A stretch of DNA of 6,115 nucleotides from AC-69 sp046728055 (GTDB taxonomy: Bacteria; Actinomycetota; UBA4738; HRBIN12). Below, in pieces: positions 5,944-6,115 of the stretch. Each line of letters opens with the position of its first letter. Positions within the stretch are counted from its first letter, which is position 1. Under the pieces are notes generated by a model. The model did not search any database and was not told the origin of the DNA. It saw only the letters and a program-made list of their open reading frames with translations. The position numbers and the translations under genes were made by a program. The stretch is from assembly GCA_046728055.1 (NCBI GenBank), contig JBKPDU010000079.1, forward strand, positions 1 through 6,115. Reading direction: 5' to 3'.

Positions 5944-6115
5944 ATGGGCCGGCCCATCCTGGAGGACGCGTTCGGGCACCACGTGTGGGCGACCCTCCTG
6001 TTGGCGGACACGTGCCTCCCCCTCACGCCCGACCAGCTGGGGATCGCCGTTCCTGGGACCTACGGCCCGATCCTGGACACGGTGCGCCATCTCGTCGGGG
6101 CCGACTCCTCGTACC
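5944..6115 (+). CDS. DinB/YfiT-family four-helix-bundle protein, N-terminal part
   Basis: Only the first 57 codons are present; the gene continues past the window edge. The family (DinB_2 / DUF664 type) comprises small metal-binding helical-bundle proteins, some of which transfer thiols such as bacillithiol or mycothiol or open small rings; many have no known reaction. Supporting features are LEDAFGHHVWAT at the start of helix 1, LTPDQL and PGTYGPILDT between helices 1 and 2, and RHLVGAD, whose H49 is the expected first metal ligand. The other two histidines should lie beyond the window. It is divergent from pol IV across 66 bp that contain the SOS box. Although this family and DNA polymerase IV can both be called DinB, they are unrelated proteins. 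I am fairly sure of the family and not of the function. Confidence 0.8.
   Translation, partial: MGRPILEDAFGHHVWATLLLADTCLPLTPDQLGIAVPGTYGPILDTVRHLVGADSSY

Noticed and set aside
5878..6090. Pol IV start at the ATG at 6090 or the GTG at 5943
   Set aside because: The extra residues do not resemble Pol IV. The 6090 start is antisense to the DinB-family gene, and either start would put the LexA box inside the coding region.
1..6115. Mobile elements, tRNA or rRNA genes, CRISPR arrays, defence or toxin-antitoxin genes
   Set aside because: I saw no transposase or integrase motif, no regular repeat-spacer array, no cloverleaf and no defence-type domain on either strand.

Overview
The window is visibly GC-rich. 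It carries six chromosomal-type genes and no mobile element, RNA gene or CRISPR array. Three signs point to a high-GC actinobacterium or a related Gram-positive-lineage (terrabacterial) phylum: a Gram-positive-type LexA box (CGAAC-N4-GTTCG), two promoters of the leaderless kind common in actinobacteria, and an actinobacterial-looking Pol IV. The genus cannot be fixed from the sequence, and this is an inference rather than a match to a known genome.

Left part (32-3121, minus strand): a probable two-gene operon of exported proteins. The upstream gene encodes a DUF1996 domain followed by seven SBBP-type repeats, which should form a seven-bladed beta-propeller. Its stop codon is 24 nt before a secreted purple-acid-phosphatase-like metallophosphoesterase. 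A plausible promoter and a good ribosome binding site precede the first gene.

Middle (3122-4575): a divergent control region of about 100 bp separates that operon from a plus-strand secreted amidase of the Amidase_2/PGRP type. The amidase seems to start at a GTG six bases after a TACGAT -10 box, so its mRNA may be leaderless. It converges on a minus-strand gene for an unrecognised protein with a coiled coil, one membrane segment and an amphipathic tail. A perfect 17-bp hairpin lies between the two stop codons and probably serves both genes.

Right part (4687-6115): a complete DNA polymerase IV on the minus strand, with all catalytic residues and a clamp-binding motif. A perfect 14-bp LexA/SOS box abuts its GTG start. 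Divergent from it is the start of a DinB/YfiT-type four-helix-bundle protein, which runs off the window and also has a TACGGT-6 nt-ATG leaderless arrangement. The two genes share a 66-bp control region, so LexA may influence both.

I found no defence system or other clearly new multi-gene machine. The most unusual items are the DUF1996-propeller plus phosphoesterase operon, the unrecognised coiled-coil membrane protein, and the position of the SOS box directly on the pol IV start codon.
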